Shown here: piece after piece, positions 22,783 through 34,653 of the stretch | Position numbering within the stretch: position 1 is the first letter of the stretch | Layout of the letters: each line of letters opens with the position of its first letter | Origin: Prinsepia uniflora | Lineage: Eukaryota > Streptophyta > Magnoliopsida > Rosales > Rosaceae | DNA: 64,000 bases | Assembly: GCA_032719365.1 (NCBI GenBank) | Contig: CM064863.1 | Coordinates: 18,485,137 to 18,549,136 of the forward strand | Reading direction: 5' to 3' | Notes under the pieces: model-generated | Told to the model about the DNA's origin: nothing | Seen by the model: the letters and a program-made list of their open reading frames with translations, nothing else | The model's database searches: none | Program-made: the position numbers and the translations under genes

Positions 22783-25700
22783 TGTAACGCCCCGGAAATT
22801 TAGAAAATGTAATTTTGTAACATAATGAATAAATGACGTTTTTACCCTTGTGAGTAGTATGGTCAAATTGTTGACTTTTTGATTGGTGAATCAAACGGAT
22901 GTTGACCGATGACCGTGACGTAGTTCGGGACGTCACGAGTCCATAGGCAGGTGGCACGCTCGATTCCGACAATCTGGGAAAAAGTTATGACGTTCGGAAG
23001 CCCAAGGGCATTTTCGTAATTTGGGCGAAAAGGGGGAAAATGTTGACTTTTTGTTTGCCAACTAATTTTCACACGATTCGAAGACCGTTAGGTAGGTCTC
23101 GATGCCCGGAGTACAACGACAGGCGGCACGTCGAAAACGGAGTTCGGATACGAACGTTACGGGTCACGGAAGGCTAGGGGCAAAATGGTAATTTGTCCAA
23201 CCAAGGGCAAAATGATCTTTTGGCCTTGATCAGACTTGTCTTTTGTCTGATACTCACCTCAGAAGACATAGAATCGGGTCTTAAGGGAAACACAATGATA
23301 TCCCCTTTTGACATCTTTTCCCCAAATTAAGGCTTGAATCATGATTATGTTCAATTGGCCCGTGATAAACCCCAAACTCGTCGTCATTATGCAATTGAAC
23401 GTCTAATTAGGAGAACTGAGAGAGAGGGACTCGAGAGGTTCAGAGAACTGAGAGAATTTTGCTTCGAAAATTCAGAAAAATTGGGGGAAAATCGAATTCG
23501 GATTTGGGAGCCAAGAGAAGAGCAATTGAGGATTTCATTAAGTTGCTAGGATCAAAACGAACAGCTTTGCAACAAAAACGAGAAGAAATCGTGTCGAATT
23601 GAGGAAGAACAGACGCTGCCATGGCTGCCAAAAATCGACCTTGAGTTCAGATACTTAGAGGTAAGCTCGTTTGAAATTGATCATGGAAAATTGTTCCTTA
23701 TACTCTCACGATGCTAACCATATGAATTAATTGAAAAATCAGGCACGGAATCGTGAAACCCGAATAGGAGACCCGTCGAAGTTCGATCGTGAGTCGTGAA
23801 GATTTGGACCTTAATTGAGGTAATTGAATTCACAGAACTGAAATGAAAATGGATTAAATGAGATCAGTTGAAAGAACGGATCGATTTGAGTTCGAATTGA
23901 TGGAGTTTGAATCGGATCCTATCGCGGGTATTTCAACCCGTTTATCAGACAAACGGGCGAGAACGACGCACTGTAGCAGTACTGTGCTAGGCGCGTGGCT
24001 TTCACGCGCAGCCGCTTGCGGTGGCGCGTGACGGCGCGTGGGAAGGATTCCGGCAAAGTGTTCAACATGAAACTTTATGTTCTCGATGATACGAACCTAT
24101 CCGCGTTGGTTTCGGGTCAATCGGATATGGTTTCAGTGTAGTTCCGAGTACCCGACACGTTTAATTTATATTAAAATAATATTATAAAATTCCGGCAATT
24201 AAGGGATTCTTATATGAGGAAAATATGATAGTCTAGTAACCTTAAATCACTTTGTTTGACAGGCTGGAATATTCCCGGGACGTCGGAGGAAAACGAACAG
24301 CTCGAGGCTGAACAATCGGGACGGTGTGTGTGAGTGGACTTTTGGTTTTCTAACTGTGATGCATGCATATATGGTTTAAAATGCTTATTTATATGAATTT
24401 CTATGATTTGACATGATTGATGCTTTGATTCGGTGATTTCTCGATTTTCTCGGTTTTATGATTATTATATTATTATTTTTTAGCACGATTTTCGAGAAAT
24501 CATGAAATTGGTTAAAAATGATATTGTGGGCGTGAGAACCCACGTAAATAATGATTTTGACTCGGATTTGGAGTTACATGTGAATTTGATGATTTTTGTA
24601 TTCTCGTGATTTTCTGATTATTTTAATCAGTCTTTCGGGCACATTTTACGAGGAACGTGCAAATGATGTTTTGGGCTAGGCCCGGATTGAAAATGATGTT
24701 TTGACTTGGGTTATGAGTCAGGAAATGGAAAATGATATTTGGACTCGGATTATGAGTCAATGATTAATTTTATGGATTTACGTGATCGTGGCAACTCGGG
24801 TTTACGCTTGCACGGATTTACGTGAAATTGATATTTTGGGGTTGGGACCCAATGGAATTATGTTTCTAATTGGATTTTTATTCCCATGTAATTATATGAT
24901 GATATTGATGATTTCGGATTTATAAAGTAAATCGGGACTTTGGTTAATTTGAGGCTGAGACCCTGTGTCGATATGTGATTTGATTTTCTATGCAACTGTT
25001 TTTCACTGGTTTTGTGATGATAATATGTTGCGGATATTTAGGGCTTTCAGGAGAAAATATGTTTTTCCCCGGAGTGCACCTTGGAGATAACGCTCGCCTT
25101 CGGGATGGAAGTGTTTACCCCGAAGAGGTCACGTAGCACGGTCTTTGTCAAGCAGCCGAGGGAGGCTTGACTCAGATCAGATGTGCTGGATATACATAGA
25201 TCGATAAGTGATGTGTTCACTAGATCTGGATTGCCGGCTGGTGATGTGTTCACAGCGGCGGATGCTCGGATTTTGAGCGGTCCTTGAGCTTATTGATTTG
25301 CACGCGTTGCAGGGATAAACGTGACTCTAAGCAACAAGATATGGAAATAAGTCCCGTGGTTTTGTGGAAATTGTTTTGATTGATCCACTGAACATATTTA
25401 ATTGATTTCCTATTATTACTCGTGTTTTATGATATGCATGCATGTTTGTGAAAACTGGAGGGTAAGAAATGTGTTTTGAGAAATGTATTTATCAAACTTT
25501 ATTTTGTCCACTCACACCTTTATTGTTTTATGCACCCTCCAGGCCAGTGCACAGGTACGAGGGCTAGAAACGAGGCAAGCGAGGCAAAAGAATAAATAGA
25601 CCGTTGCGCACTCAGACACTCTACAGAGTAGGAATTTGACCCCTATCTGTAATAGTACCTATGCTCTGTATTTGACTAGTCAAACTTGTGATGTCATTGG

Positions 25701-25858
25701 TCTGTAAAACTTAACTATCCCTTGTCTGACAATGTTTTCGGGTTTTTTTGTGTGTTGTATGTATATAAGTTTGGTTACTTTCGGAAATTTTTAGTTATTG
25801 TCAGACGGGAGCAGGATTCATCACGACTATTGAGGGATAATCGGGATGGGTCTTGTCA
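22783..25858 (+). mobile_element. Solo LTR S2 (TGTAACG superfamily, distinct family)
   Basis: This 3076-bp LTR starts TGTAACGCCCCGGAAATT and ends GGGTCTTGTCA, with a perfect TCCTT duplication at 22778-22782 and 25859-25863. It has the same head dyad (22915-22936), CGCG cluster (23991-24041) and bracket (24328-24339 and 25506-25517), but the rest is too diverged from S1 to be the same family. Internal short palindromes are weaker than in S1 and S3. Confidence 0.97.
24328..25517. repeat. Bracketed module of S2 with covarying inverted repeat
   Basis: GTGTGAGTGGAC (24328-24339) pairs perfectly with GTCCACTCACAC (25506-25517). Compared with S1, the first base changed C to G on one side and the last G to C on the other, so pairing is kept. 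Confidence 0.85.
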
Positions 25859-25863
25859 TCCTT

Positions 25864-26170
25864 CCCATCATTCACAAGTCGATACTTGCGAAGCCTTCGA
25901 TAATGGATGGAATCTCGATCCCATAAATATAGACTGCCTAATATGACTTGGCAAACATCCAAAGGAACCACCTCACATGTCACCTCATCGATATATCGAT
26001 TGGTGATAGCAAATTTGAAGGTACATTGCTTCGTGATCTGTAAGTCAACATCCTTCTGAATCCATCCTAACGGGTACGGCTTAGGATGTGGTGTGGTGTT
26101 TAACCCACTGTTCTTACTAAAGCCTCTGAAATCAGGTTTTTCGGACTTCCAGGGTCAATAATAGCTTGTA
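25864..26170 (-). pseudogene. Aspartic protease fragment of the gypsy element
   Basis: Around 26110-26170 the minus strand encodes QAIIDPGSPKNLISEALV, where a D-P-G triad replaces the usual D-[ST]-G; this variant occurs in some Ty3/gypsy families. Downstream, TCEVVPLDVCQVILGSLYLWDRD (25900-25983) is the C-terminal protease region. A stop after the TVG motif breaks the frame. Solo LTR S2 inserted directly after it. Confidence 0.8.
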
Positions 26171-26384
26171 CAACACTTTACTTCACCTGAATATTCACAT
26201 GAAACAGCTCTTCACGGTTGTACGTGTCTTTAGTATCTGCTGGTCTTGTCATAAGGGTAAGTGTAACATCAGGTTGCTTCAACTCTGGAAGCTCTTCTGC
26301 CTACTGTGCAGTTAAGATGGCTTTTCTTCCATTTCTCCCCTGGTTGTTTTTCTCGCGCTTTGGCCGTAACTCAGGATGTAGTAT

Positions 26385-26690
26385 CCAGTACTTGTCTTTG
26401 GCATGTCTGCTGGTTTGACAATGATCACAGTAGACCTTCTGTGTCTAACCTTCCTTGCTCTGCTTCCCCTTTTTCTGCCAGTCAGTTTTGTTGACAGGTT
26501 TTGATCTATCATCCTTCTTGTCAGTTCTTTTATTTTTTGCCTCAATGGCTATGGCCTTCACAGTAGCATCTTCAATAGTATCTACGGTGAACAATTTTAG
26601 TTCTTTCCGTATGTAGTCGGCAAGACCTCCGGTATACTTCATGAAAACGTCGTAGTCGTCGACATCAATGTCCAGAACCATAGCTTGGTT
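26385..26690 (-). pseudogene. Gag C-terminal part with damaged zinc knuckle
   Basis: The frame 26445-26681 includes YTGGLADYIRKEL and a Lys-rich tail. It is followed by CDHCQTSRHAKDKY in the next stretch (26385-26430), a C-C-H-C zinc knuckle whose last Cys is replaced by Tyr. A stop lies between the two parts. Confidence 0.8.
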
Positions 26691-26774
26691 GTGGAACTCT
26701 GTTGTATACTCTTGTACAGGTTGCCCAAATCTTTGTCTGAAGTATTGCCACTTATACCATCTTTCATCTTCATA

Positions 26775-27395
26775 TCAAACTGGATAAAATTGTTTTCTCA
26801 AAAGCTTCCTGAAGTTCTTCCAAGTCAATTCTGAGACATCATACCATCTCTGATAGGACTTCCACCATGTAAGGGCATGGCTTGAAAGTTTCAAACTCGC
26901 AAATTTTATTTTTTGCACATTAGAATACTTATAAACTGTGAAATAAGTTTCTAATGTGTCTACCCAATTATCTAGCTTTTCAGGATCAACATATCCTTTA
27001 TATATGGGGATGTCAACCTTAAAATCAATCTTTAAGGTATCAATAGAATTTTTATTATCACCTGATTCAGCTTCATTTTTCATTGGATCGGCTTGTGTGT
27101 CGTCTTCATCTTCGCTATCCTCAACAACCTTTTTCTTGAGCTTGTGATCAGGCTCAGATGAAGTTGATGGACGTAAAGGTTTTCCAGTCTTCATACTCTC
27201 CACAAGTTTAAGGATTGATGCATAAAAGTTTTCAACTTGTTGCTCAAGTTTAGTGATGTGATCGCCATCACTGGATATATCCTGTTTGTTTTCTCCAGTC
27301 ATAATGTCTCTCTTGGACCTTGGCTTTCGGTGTACGAGCAAAGGATCTAAAAGTTCTTCTCCAGAAGCTTTGCGTTGGTTGCGAGTTGAGACCAT
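26775..27395 (-). pseudogene. Gag N-terminal and capsid region of the gypsy element
   Basis: An open 206-residue frame starts MVSTRNQRK and passes through an acidic linker to PIYKGYVDPEKLDNWVDTLE and LSSHALTWWKSYQ, the retrotransposon gag capsid signature. It ends at a stop after KQFYPV, before the rest of the capsid seen at 26690 and below. Start chosen as the first ATG after the primer-binding site. Confidence 0.88.
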
Positions 27396-27420
27396 AAACC
27401 ACCGTCACCCTCTCGGATCT

Positions 27421-27435
27421 GGTGCTCTGATACCA
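27421..27435 (-). other. Primer-binding site of the gypsy element
   Basis: On the minus strand TGGTATCAGAGCACC, two bases after the inferred LTR end. It matches the initiator-tRNA-Met consensus and lies 25 bases before the gag start. Confidence 0.93.
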
Positions 27436-27437
27436 CT

Positions 27438-27828
27438 TGATCCAAAACTTCTAGTCGATAGAACTATGAATTCCTAGTTTATAGGAATAAGGGAACGAGA
27501 GGAATTTTAAGACAATTAGAGAAACAAAAGGAAGAAGCTAAGGAACTGCTTTGAGTTCTGCCTTTAGAATTTCCTGATTCATTTCAATGAATAACTTACG
27601 TATTTATACAAAGTTCGGTTGCTAAAATTAACTAAACTAAAATAGTAAATTATTTTAAGTCATAAAGAATGAATGGCCTAAAATCTAATTATTTTTTAAA
27701 CCATTAAGTTTTTATGGTTTATAACAATTCGTTATAAACCATTAGTTTTTATGGTTTTAAATAATTGAAAATAATTTAATATAATTAGTTATAATTATAT
27801 TATATTATGTTTATTTTTTTGGTAGACA
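27438..27828 (-). repeat. 5' LTR of the gypsy element (start inferred)
   Basis: On the minus strand the segment ends TTTTGGATCA directly before the primer-binding site. A TATAAATACG box lies near 27598-27607. The LTR start is inferred at TGTCTACC (27821-27828), since there is no second LTR to align. Confidence 0.65.
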
Positions 27829-28029
27829 TTTATTGGTCTCCTCCCCCCCCTCTCCCCCCTTTCATTTGTTTAAGTTGGGATATTGTGGAAATGAGCCCCC
27901 ATGTGAAGACAACAGTGTGCCTGGCCCCAAAGACAAGTACTGCTGATTGGGCCAGGCTAGTGAGAATCCTAAGGTCACCTATAGTCAAGTGGCAGCTGGT
28001 TTGGGTAAAAACTCGGTCAAGGCCCAGAA

Positions 28030-28690
28030 GTTAAAATTCATTAAACCCAAATTAATTGATGGGAGAAAAGTGGTCCGTCCACCTCCTTATACAGCTGAGG
28101 AAGCAGCGTAAGACCAGTCCAGCTGCTTGGTTGGGTATTTCATCGACTGTCATTTTTCGTCTAATGTGGTGAGTTTACTTGCTACTAAGCTTTGTTCTAG
28201 TTGGGGATTGGTGGAGGAACTAGCTGATGGAGCAGGATTTTATTACTTTAAGTTTTCTGATGTTAATGCTTGTTTGCGTGTATTGGAGGATGGCTCTCGG
28301 CACTTGGCAGGGCAACATTATTCTTGGCTCGTTGTAAGCAAGGAATGCAACTATCAAAGAATACCCACACTACCATTCCTTTGTGGGTTAGATTTATTAA
28401 TGTCCCGCTAGAGCATTGGAACGAGGAAGGATTTAGTCATATTACAAGTGTGGTGGGTAAACCCTTGTATGTTGATTCATTTACTCTCAATAGGAAATAT
28501 ATTGCTTATATAAGGATATGCATTGACGTGGATGGCAAAGAACCATTGATTGATTCTTTGGATATACTTATGCAACCTTCTGAGGAAAGGGAATTACCTC
28601 AAGTTGTTGAGGTAAAAATTTAGTATGAAAGCAACCCTTCGAATCTGTTCTAGGTATCAATTGTTTGGTCACAACGAACACTATGGCCGA
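28030..28690 (+). pseudogene. LINE ORF1 relic with DUF4283 domain
   Basis: Two plus-strand frames (28127-28411 and 28270-28623) overlap and share one protein: VVSLLATKLCSSWGLVEELADGAGFYYFKF in the first, then GRATLFLARCKQGMQLSKNTHTTIPLWVRFINVPLEHWNEEG in the second. This is the DUF4283 nucleic-acid-binding module typical of plant LINE ORF1. A frameshift near 28310 and a stop near 28622 break it. The zinc knuckle that should follow (CSRYQLFGHNEHY, 28648-28690) has two of its Cys positions changed to Tyr. No ORF2 remains. Confidence 0.8.
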
Positions 28691-28754
28691 TACGTGTCGT
28701 AACACACACAGATCCGACCGACACGTGTCACATATCCAGCCGAGGGAGACCAAC
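28691..28754 (+). other. Left flank of the LARD copy 2 insertion (Tat-like debris)
   Basis: Short CGTGT/GACCGA-rich sequence that continues at 44758 once LARD copy 2 and one CCAAC are removed. The composite resembles the 3' non-coding part of Tat-type elements. Confidence 0.45.
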
Positions 28755-31700
28755 TGACACGACCCACCCCCAATCCCCTGAGATTAAGGGATAAGTCATG
28801 CTCCCGTCTAACTCACGTGTGACACGAAGCCTAAACACCTGTTCAACCCCCGTGGGACACGCAAACCAGACAAGGGATACCCAGGTCACGTAAAAACCAA
28901 ACCAGAGTTCGCAGCAACACTGTGGATCGCGTGTGTGATGTCTCCGTCTCTCTCACAACAGCCCGCACCACATCAACCTGGAGGGTATCGAAAACATAAA
29001 AAGATTGTGTGTGGAAAAAAATAAATAATACGTTTAGAAAATAGTTTATAAAAAAAGACATTCATACCCTCCACATAAAACCAATGCATGCATTCGAAAC
29101 CTATTTCTTAAAACCATTTCATTTCCAAAATAATAGAATCGTTTACAAAACACCAGAAATTATTTCTTTACTCAAGTCTGTTTCTCAATCCAAGGCCTCA
29201 GCCCAAAATCAAAAATCAACATCAAAGTATGGGAACTCAGCCCAAAATCATAAATCGACATCAAGTACGGGAATTTAGCCCCAAAATCCACATATCCAAA
29301 ACATCCGAGCCACTGCCCTAAACATCTGAAAACCACAAAAAAAAGTAATAGAAAATCAAGTCAATCAATCTGCTAGATCTCAAGCACCGAGTCTTTAAAC
29401 TCAAAACACATGTGCATCAGGCCTCCCCGGGATATCATCGAGTCTTTAAACTCAAAACCACATATCAGGCCTTCCAACGAGTCTTTAAACTCAAAATAAC
29501 ATATCAGGCCTTCCCGGGTTATCAACGAGTCTTTAAACTCAAAACACAATCAATAGGCCTCGGGGGATATTATCAATCAAGGGCCCTCCCCCGTCATCAA
29601 TCAACCAGGTCTTTAAACCCAAAACCAGATCCAGCAATAACAAAGCCTATAACAACGGGGTCTTTAAACCTAAAAACAAGTGAAATTCATATAAAATACA
29701 GAGATCCATCGAAATCCAAAGTCCAAAACCAAATCCGAAATCATCATTGAAATCCCGATTTCAAATCCAAAAATCACATGCAAATCGAAATCTGAAATCA
29801 TTAGAAACTGGGCTTCATGCCCGACATTACCTTTCCAGAATCAATTTCAAACCTTGAAATCAAATCATAATTCAAATCCCAAAATCAAAGCATCGAAACC
29901 ATTATCAAATCACGATGTAAGACAGAATCTCGTAAAACGTGCAAATACGACAAATATCTCGAAATACGTGCAAAACCGTTAATCACAGATATCATAATCA
30001 CATTCATAGAAATCACGTATAGAAAACATATAAAAATATTTATGCATGCATCATAAGTTAGAAAGCAAAGTCCACTCACAAACCATTCCTGCTGCTGCCT
30101 CGATAGGCGTGTAATATACTGTTCCCGGCAAATCCACTATCACCGTACTTCCTGAACCTGTCCAAATCACATACTAAGGTCACTAACTACTCCATTATGC
30201 CTCTAATAAGTCCTCGTAATTTTCCCGAATTTTTAACTATTTTTAACCTAGCCTTTAAACTTTTGGACATCTCGAAACATATCGAGACGATGTCTGATCG
30301 ACTCGAAACTAGTCCCAAAATATTTGTTACATCGAATACTTTAAAAGTTGTGTTGAACACTTCCCCATCAGAGGTTCCACGTGCCAACACGCGCCGCCCA
30401 AAGGGGCTGCGCGTGGGAGCTACTCGCCTACTGTTCATCTCCTTCAACCTCTGGTCGAACCCGATCTGAACCGGTTCGAACCGGCCCGGTCCAACCAAAC
30501 TGACGAGGGCGGTTCGACACCATATTTCCTTCATTTTTGATCCGTTTTTATTCTAATTAGTCCTCTAGTTTTGTCTCATCGTCTACAAATCGTTTTAGAC
30601 CCTAAAAACATGAATTGAAACTTGGAAATCACCTCCCAAATCGAAGGAGAAACCGTGCACTGATCGTCGTCCAGATGCCGTGATTTCGGCCACCTCCTCC
30701 CCTCATTTTAATCCCAATCGATCTCTAGAACCCCTGGCAACACATTCCAATCATCACGACTTCACAACAACCATGAAACCGTAACTTACCATTTTTGAAT
30801 TTCCACTCACCAAGTCAAGGGTTCCACGGCCACCGTCCACGGAAGGCCTCGAAACCAGTCTTTATCCATTCCTAGCAACCTCCTGGGCCTCTTCCTAGCC
30901 ACCAATTCGATCATCAAGCCTCACAAGACCAGTTGCCATTTGGAAAGGAAACATGACACTTCACGGAAATGATCACCTACCGCCGCCGTCGTGCCTCGCC
31001 GTGGCCACCAGTATCATTGTCTCGATTCCCTTTCACTTTTTCCTTCATACCTCATGGACAATTGATAAGGATTGAAAGGGTATGTAGGGGTCAAGGCTCA
31101 CTGTCTTTATTCTTCACGGCCAAAACAGTGTGACCATTGCACCATTCTTTTAAAACAATTGTGAGGTGGTGAGAGATGTTTCCACAGCCATCCAGAGAGG
31201 GCCAGGTGTCCCAATCCCTGTGGACACCAATCCTAAGGCAAGACAAGTGTCATCTGCTCAGTGGCACAAATCATCAGACAACAAAAGGACCAAAATGCCC
31301 TTTGTCGCACAAATTACCATTTTGCCCCTAGTGTGTTTAGACTAATATCCAAGTCGTCTGAAGTCCGATGATAATGTGACACCTGTCATTGTACTTAGAG
31401 GATCGAGAGCTACCTAAAGGTCCTCAAACTACGTGAAAAAAAATTGTTGTATAAAAAGTCAACAATTTGCCCCTTTTTAACTAAATTACCAAAATACCCC
31501 CAAACTTCCGAACCATATAACTTCTTCCTCGAATGTCGGAATCGGATGTATCACCTTTCGATGACCTCGTGACATCCTGAACTACGTCACAGACATCGGC
31601 CAAAGTCCGTTTGACAATCTGAACTAAAAGTCAACGTTTCGCTCATTCTAGGGGCAAAATTGTCATTTCGCACCGTACGTCTGAATTCACCTAACTAATC

Positions 31701-31768
31701 ACCGATTAATTCCACTAATCCGTCATTAATCACTAATCTAATTTTGAAATCCGGGACGGGTTGTTACA
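28755..31768 (-). repeat. Downstream (3') LTR of LARD copy 2
   Basis: Aligns with 41734-44752 throughout, with many single-base and small indel differences. On the minus strand it starts TGTAACAACCCGTCC. It carries a shorter GAGT-ctttaa-ACTC array (29388-29670), a CGCG cluster (30385-30425) and the two-unit head (about 31290-31740). Confidence 0.93.
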
Positions 31769-31780
31769 ATCTCCCCCCTT
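31769..31780 (-). other. Polypurine tract of LARD copy 2
   Basis: On the minus strand AAGGGGGGAGAT directly precedes the LTR start, nearly the same as in copy 1 (AAGGGGGGAAGAT). Upstream sequence also matches, including GAATTTCGGGG-type residues. Confidence 0.85.
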
Positions 31781-31946
31781 AAAAGAATTTTTTCCCCGAA
31801 ATTCCGAATCTCTTACATCCGCAACTAACTGGGGGAATCCAACTGATCTCACACCTGAGCCTCCTTCTTGGTGTACATCACCTATCAATCTTGTTCTTAT
31901 TCTGACAATGCCCAACTGTCACCTCTATTATCACCACAACTGACAT

Positions 31947-31968
31947 CCCCCCCCCCCCCCCCCCCCCC
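31947..31968. repeat. 22-base poly-C tract
   Basis: An uninterrupted run of C in S4 replaces sequence that in sister LTR S3 reads as a short C-rich stretch (reverse complement of about 36485-36505). It is followed by GCGGGG. It may be slippage expansion or an assembly error. Confidence 0.95.
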
Positions 31969-34545
31969 GCGGGGTTTACCGTAGAATGTGACATGCACCC
32001 GTCTGATACGAAGTGTCAGACAAGGGATAACCTAATGCCACTGCCAACTCGGGGCTTCCAGAGTGTGTAAGGATCGATGGAGGAGGTATGCGATGTTCCA
32101 GTCTCTGCTGCAGTCGCATCCGTGATCAACCTGAAGGGCATTAAAAACAACCAAAAGCTATGAGTGGAAGAAAATAATTAAGTTCATAAAACACATTTCA
32201 CAAGACATTTATGCCCTTCATTAAAACGTATGCATGCATCGAAAACCAGTAATCAAAACATTTACTCAAACGAGCCATTAGGACCTTAGCCCCAAAACCG
32301 TAACTCAAAACCAAGTGTGGGAACTCAGCCCAAAACTGTAGAATACCAAATCTGTAAATACAAAACCAAGTGGGCCACTGCCCAAATCCATAAACACAAA
32401 TCCAACCGAAAAACCATTTCATAGATCCAATAGTCCATATTTACCACATAACCATCTCTGGCATCCCAGATGCCTAGCGTCCTAGACGCTTGACGTCCCA
32501 AACGTCATATCCCACGATAATAAGCAACGCGTGCTGCCCGGGGTCTCTCTGGGTCCATATCTCTGACATCCCAGATGTCTGACATCCCAAACGTCTAATC
32601 ATAGCAATCCTGCTCCTGAGTCACTATACGGTCTGGTAGCTCCGTACAATAACCCCTCGCAGGCAATGCACCATGACTTCCCCAGTGTCCCAGACACCTG
32701 GAGGAGACCATCACATATCCTCGTATCAAGATGGTATATGGAAAACAGTTTTATCAAATCATTTCACAACATTTCAATAGGCCCTGCCCAAAATCTCCAT
32801 AAAACATCACAATTCCATTTAGGGTCCCCGACCCGAAATCACGTTTATGAAACATAGGGTCACAGACACGAAATCACATTTATGAAACATAGGGTCCCAG
32901 ACCCGAAATCATATTTATAACCCAACTAGGCCTCATGCCCGATTTGTAAACCATTGGGCCCACGACCCGATTTCGTAAATCAACTAGGCCCCTAGCCCAA
33001 TTTCGTAAATCAACGGGGCCCCTGGCCCGATTTCATAAAGCAACTGGGCCCTTGGCCCAATTACGTAACTCAAATGGACTCCAAGTCTGAGGTTTCCAAA
33101 ACAATTGGGCCTCAAGCCTGAGTTCATCTTTCCAATTTCAAAACCATTTCATCACATTATTCATGAAACCACAAGCACGTAAAACCACAAAAAAATCATC
33201 AGTCTCGATATACGTGCAATACGAAAAATATCTCGAAATACGTACAACATACGCAAAATCAATAACCACAATCACCATCATGGAAATCACGTATATAACA
33301 CAGTTAGGCATGCATAGTATTTAAAAAACTAAAGTCCACTCACAGACCGTCCAACGTTACGCCTCGATACGCGTGTCATATGTAACGACCCGTCCTGAAT
33401 TCTGGGATTAGATTAGTCACTAATCTTGATTAGTGAGGTTGATCGGTGGTTAGTAGGGCGGAATCGGACAAAATGTGCAAAATGACCATTTTGCCCCTAG
33501 TCGTGGGCAAAATGTTGACTTTTGACCGGGCGGTCAAACGGACTTTGACCGATGACCGTGACGTAGTTCAGGACGTCACGAGTTCATAGACAGGTGGCAC
33601 GTTTAATTCTGACATTCGAGGAGAAAGTTATGATGTTCGGAAGTTGAGGGGTATTTTGGTAATTTTGGTTAATTGGTGTCAAATGTTGACTTTTGACCGG
33701 GAGGTCCGATGGATGAGGGCCAAAGACCGTTACGTAGGTCACGTTGATACGAATTCAATGACAGGCGGCACGCCGAAATCGGAGATTCGACGACGAAGTT
33801 GTGGTCACGGGAGCGAAATCGATTAACCGAACAAACCGGGATTTCGATTAAAATATTATTAAATAGTGAATAGTGATCAGAGTTTGTGAACACTTGGATG
33901 AGTGACAAGTGTCACCCATCCCTTGTTTTGAGGCCCTAAATTGTGGAACATGTTTCCCATTAATCCATTTTTTTAATCATTCCTCATCATCTAATATCAT
34001 CATGCATTCTTCCTCATCCGTCATCTTCATTTCTTCATTTATTTTCTTCAAAACCATATACCTCAATCCTACACAAACACCTCTCAATCATCATCCATTG
34101 CTTATGACCCGTGAACGAAAGTTGGAGAGGATGTTGAGACGAACCCAATGGTGGCCATGGTAGGGACCGTTGTGCACGGTGGCCGGAATTTTGGAAGGTA
34201 AAACCGTAGGATTCAAATTTTGGGTTTTTGATTTTGATGGTGTTGATCGATTCTAAGCTTAGGATGATGTTCTTTGAGTTCTCACGAGCTTGTAGGTGCA
34301 TTTTGGGACGGATTTGGACGTTGGAGGTGGCCGGAATGATGTTTGGAAATCTGGCCGAAACTTTGATTGGCCATAACTTAAAATCCAGGTACTTTCTGAA
34401 TTTTCTGGGTTGATATTTGGAATCCTTGGCTCGAGTAGATAGATTTACATAGGTAGAACGTCCAATTTGGTTGAGAAACGAGTGAGATATCGAAGTTTGA
34501 AGTTTGGAGCATCAATGGAGTTTTCCGGCAAGAAATTCCGGCGAG

Positions 34546-34653
34546 TTGACTCGTTGACTCTGACCCGTTGACTTACTGTTCATGATGACATCATCGTTGA
34601 CTTTGATGACGTCAGCGTTGACTTTTTGGTCAACGTTTGACTAGAACTTTGAC
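34546..34653. promoter_or_regulatory. Cluster of eight TTGAC cores around a TGACGTCA palindrome in S3
   Basis: TTGAC occurs at 34546, 34554, 34568, 34597, 34618, 34637 and 34649, and in reverse at 34629-34633. The centre holds TGACGTCA (34607-34614). TTGAC is the core of W-boxes bound by WRKY factors and TGACGTCA is a bZIP site. The other LTRs of the family lack this cluster. Confidence 0.6.

Larger units (their letters stand above)
17776..27828 (-). mobile_element. Decayed Ty3/gypsy element split by two solo LTRs
   Basis: Minus-strand pieces lie in order gag (27395 down to 26385), protease (26170-25860), pol N-terminus (22782-22377), reverse transcriptase (19391-18927), RNase H (18850-18376) and integrase N-terminus (18104-17795). 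A primer-binding site and a 5' LTR precede gag. Solo LTRs at 19397-22371 and 22783-25858 interrupt it, and removing each with one target duplication restores continuity of the coding order. The copy ends within integrase near 17776, so the 3' part and the 3' LTR are missing. Stops and frameshifts show it is dead. The lineage is uncertain because integrase C-terminus and any chromodomain are lost. Confidence 0.9.
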
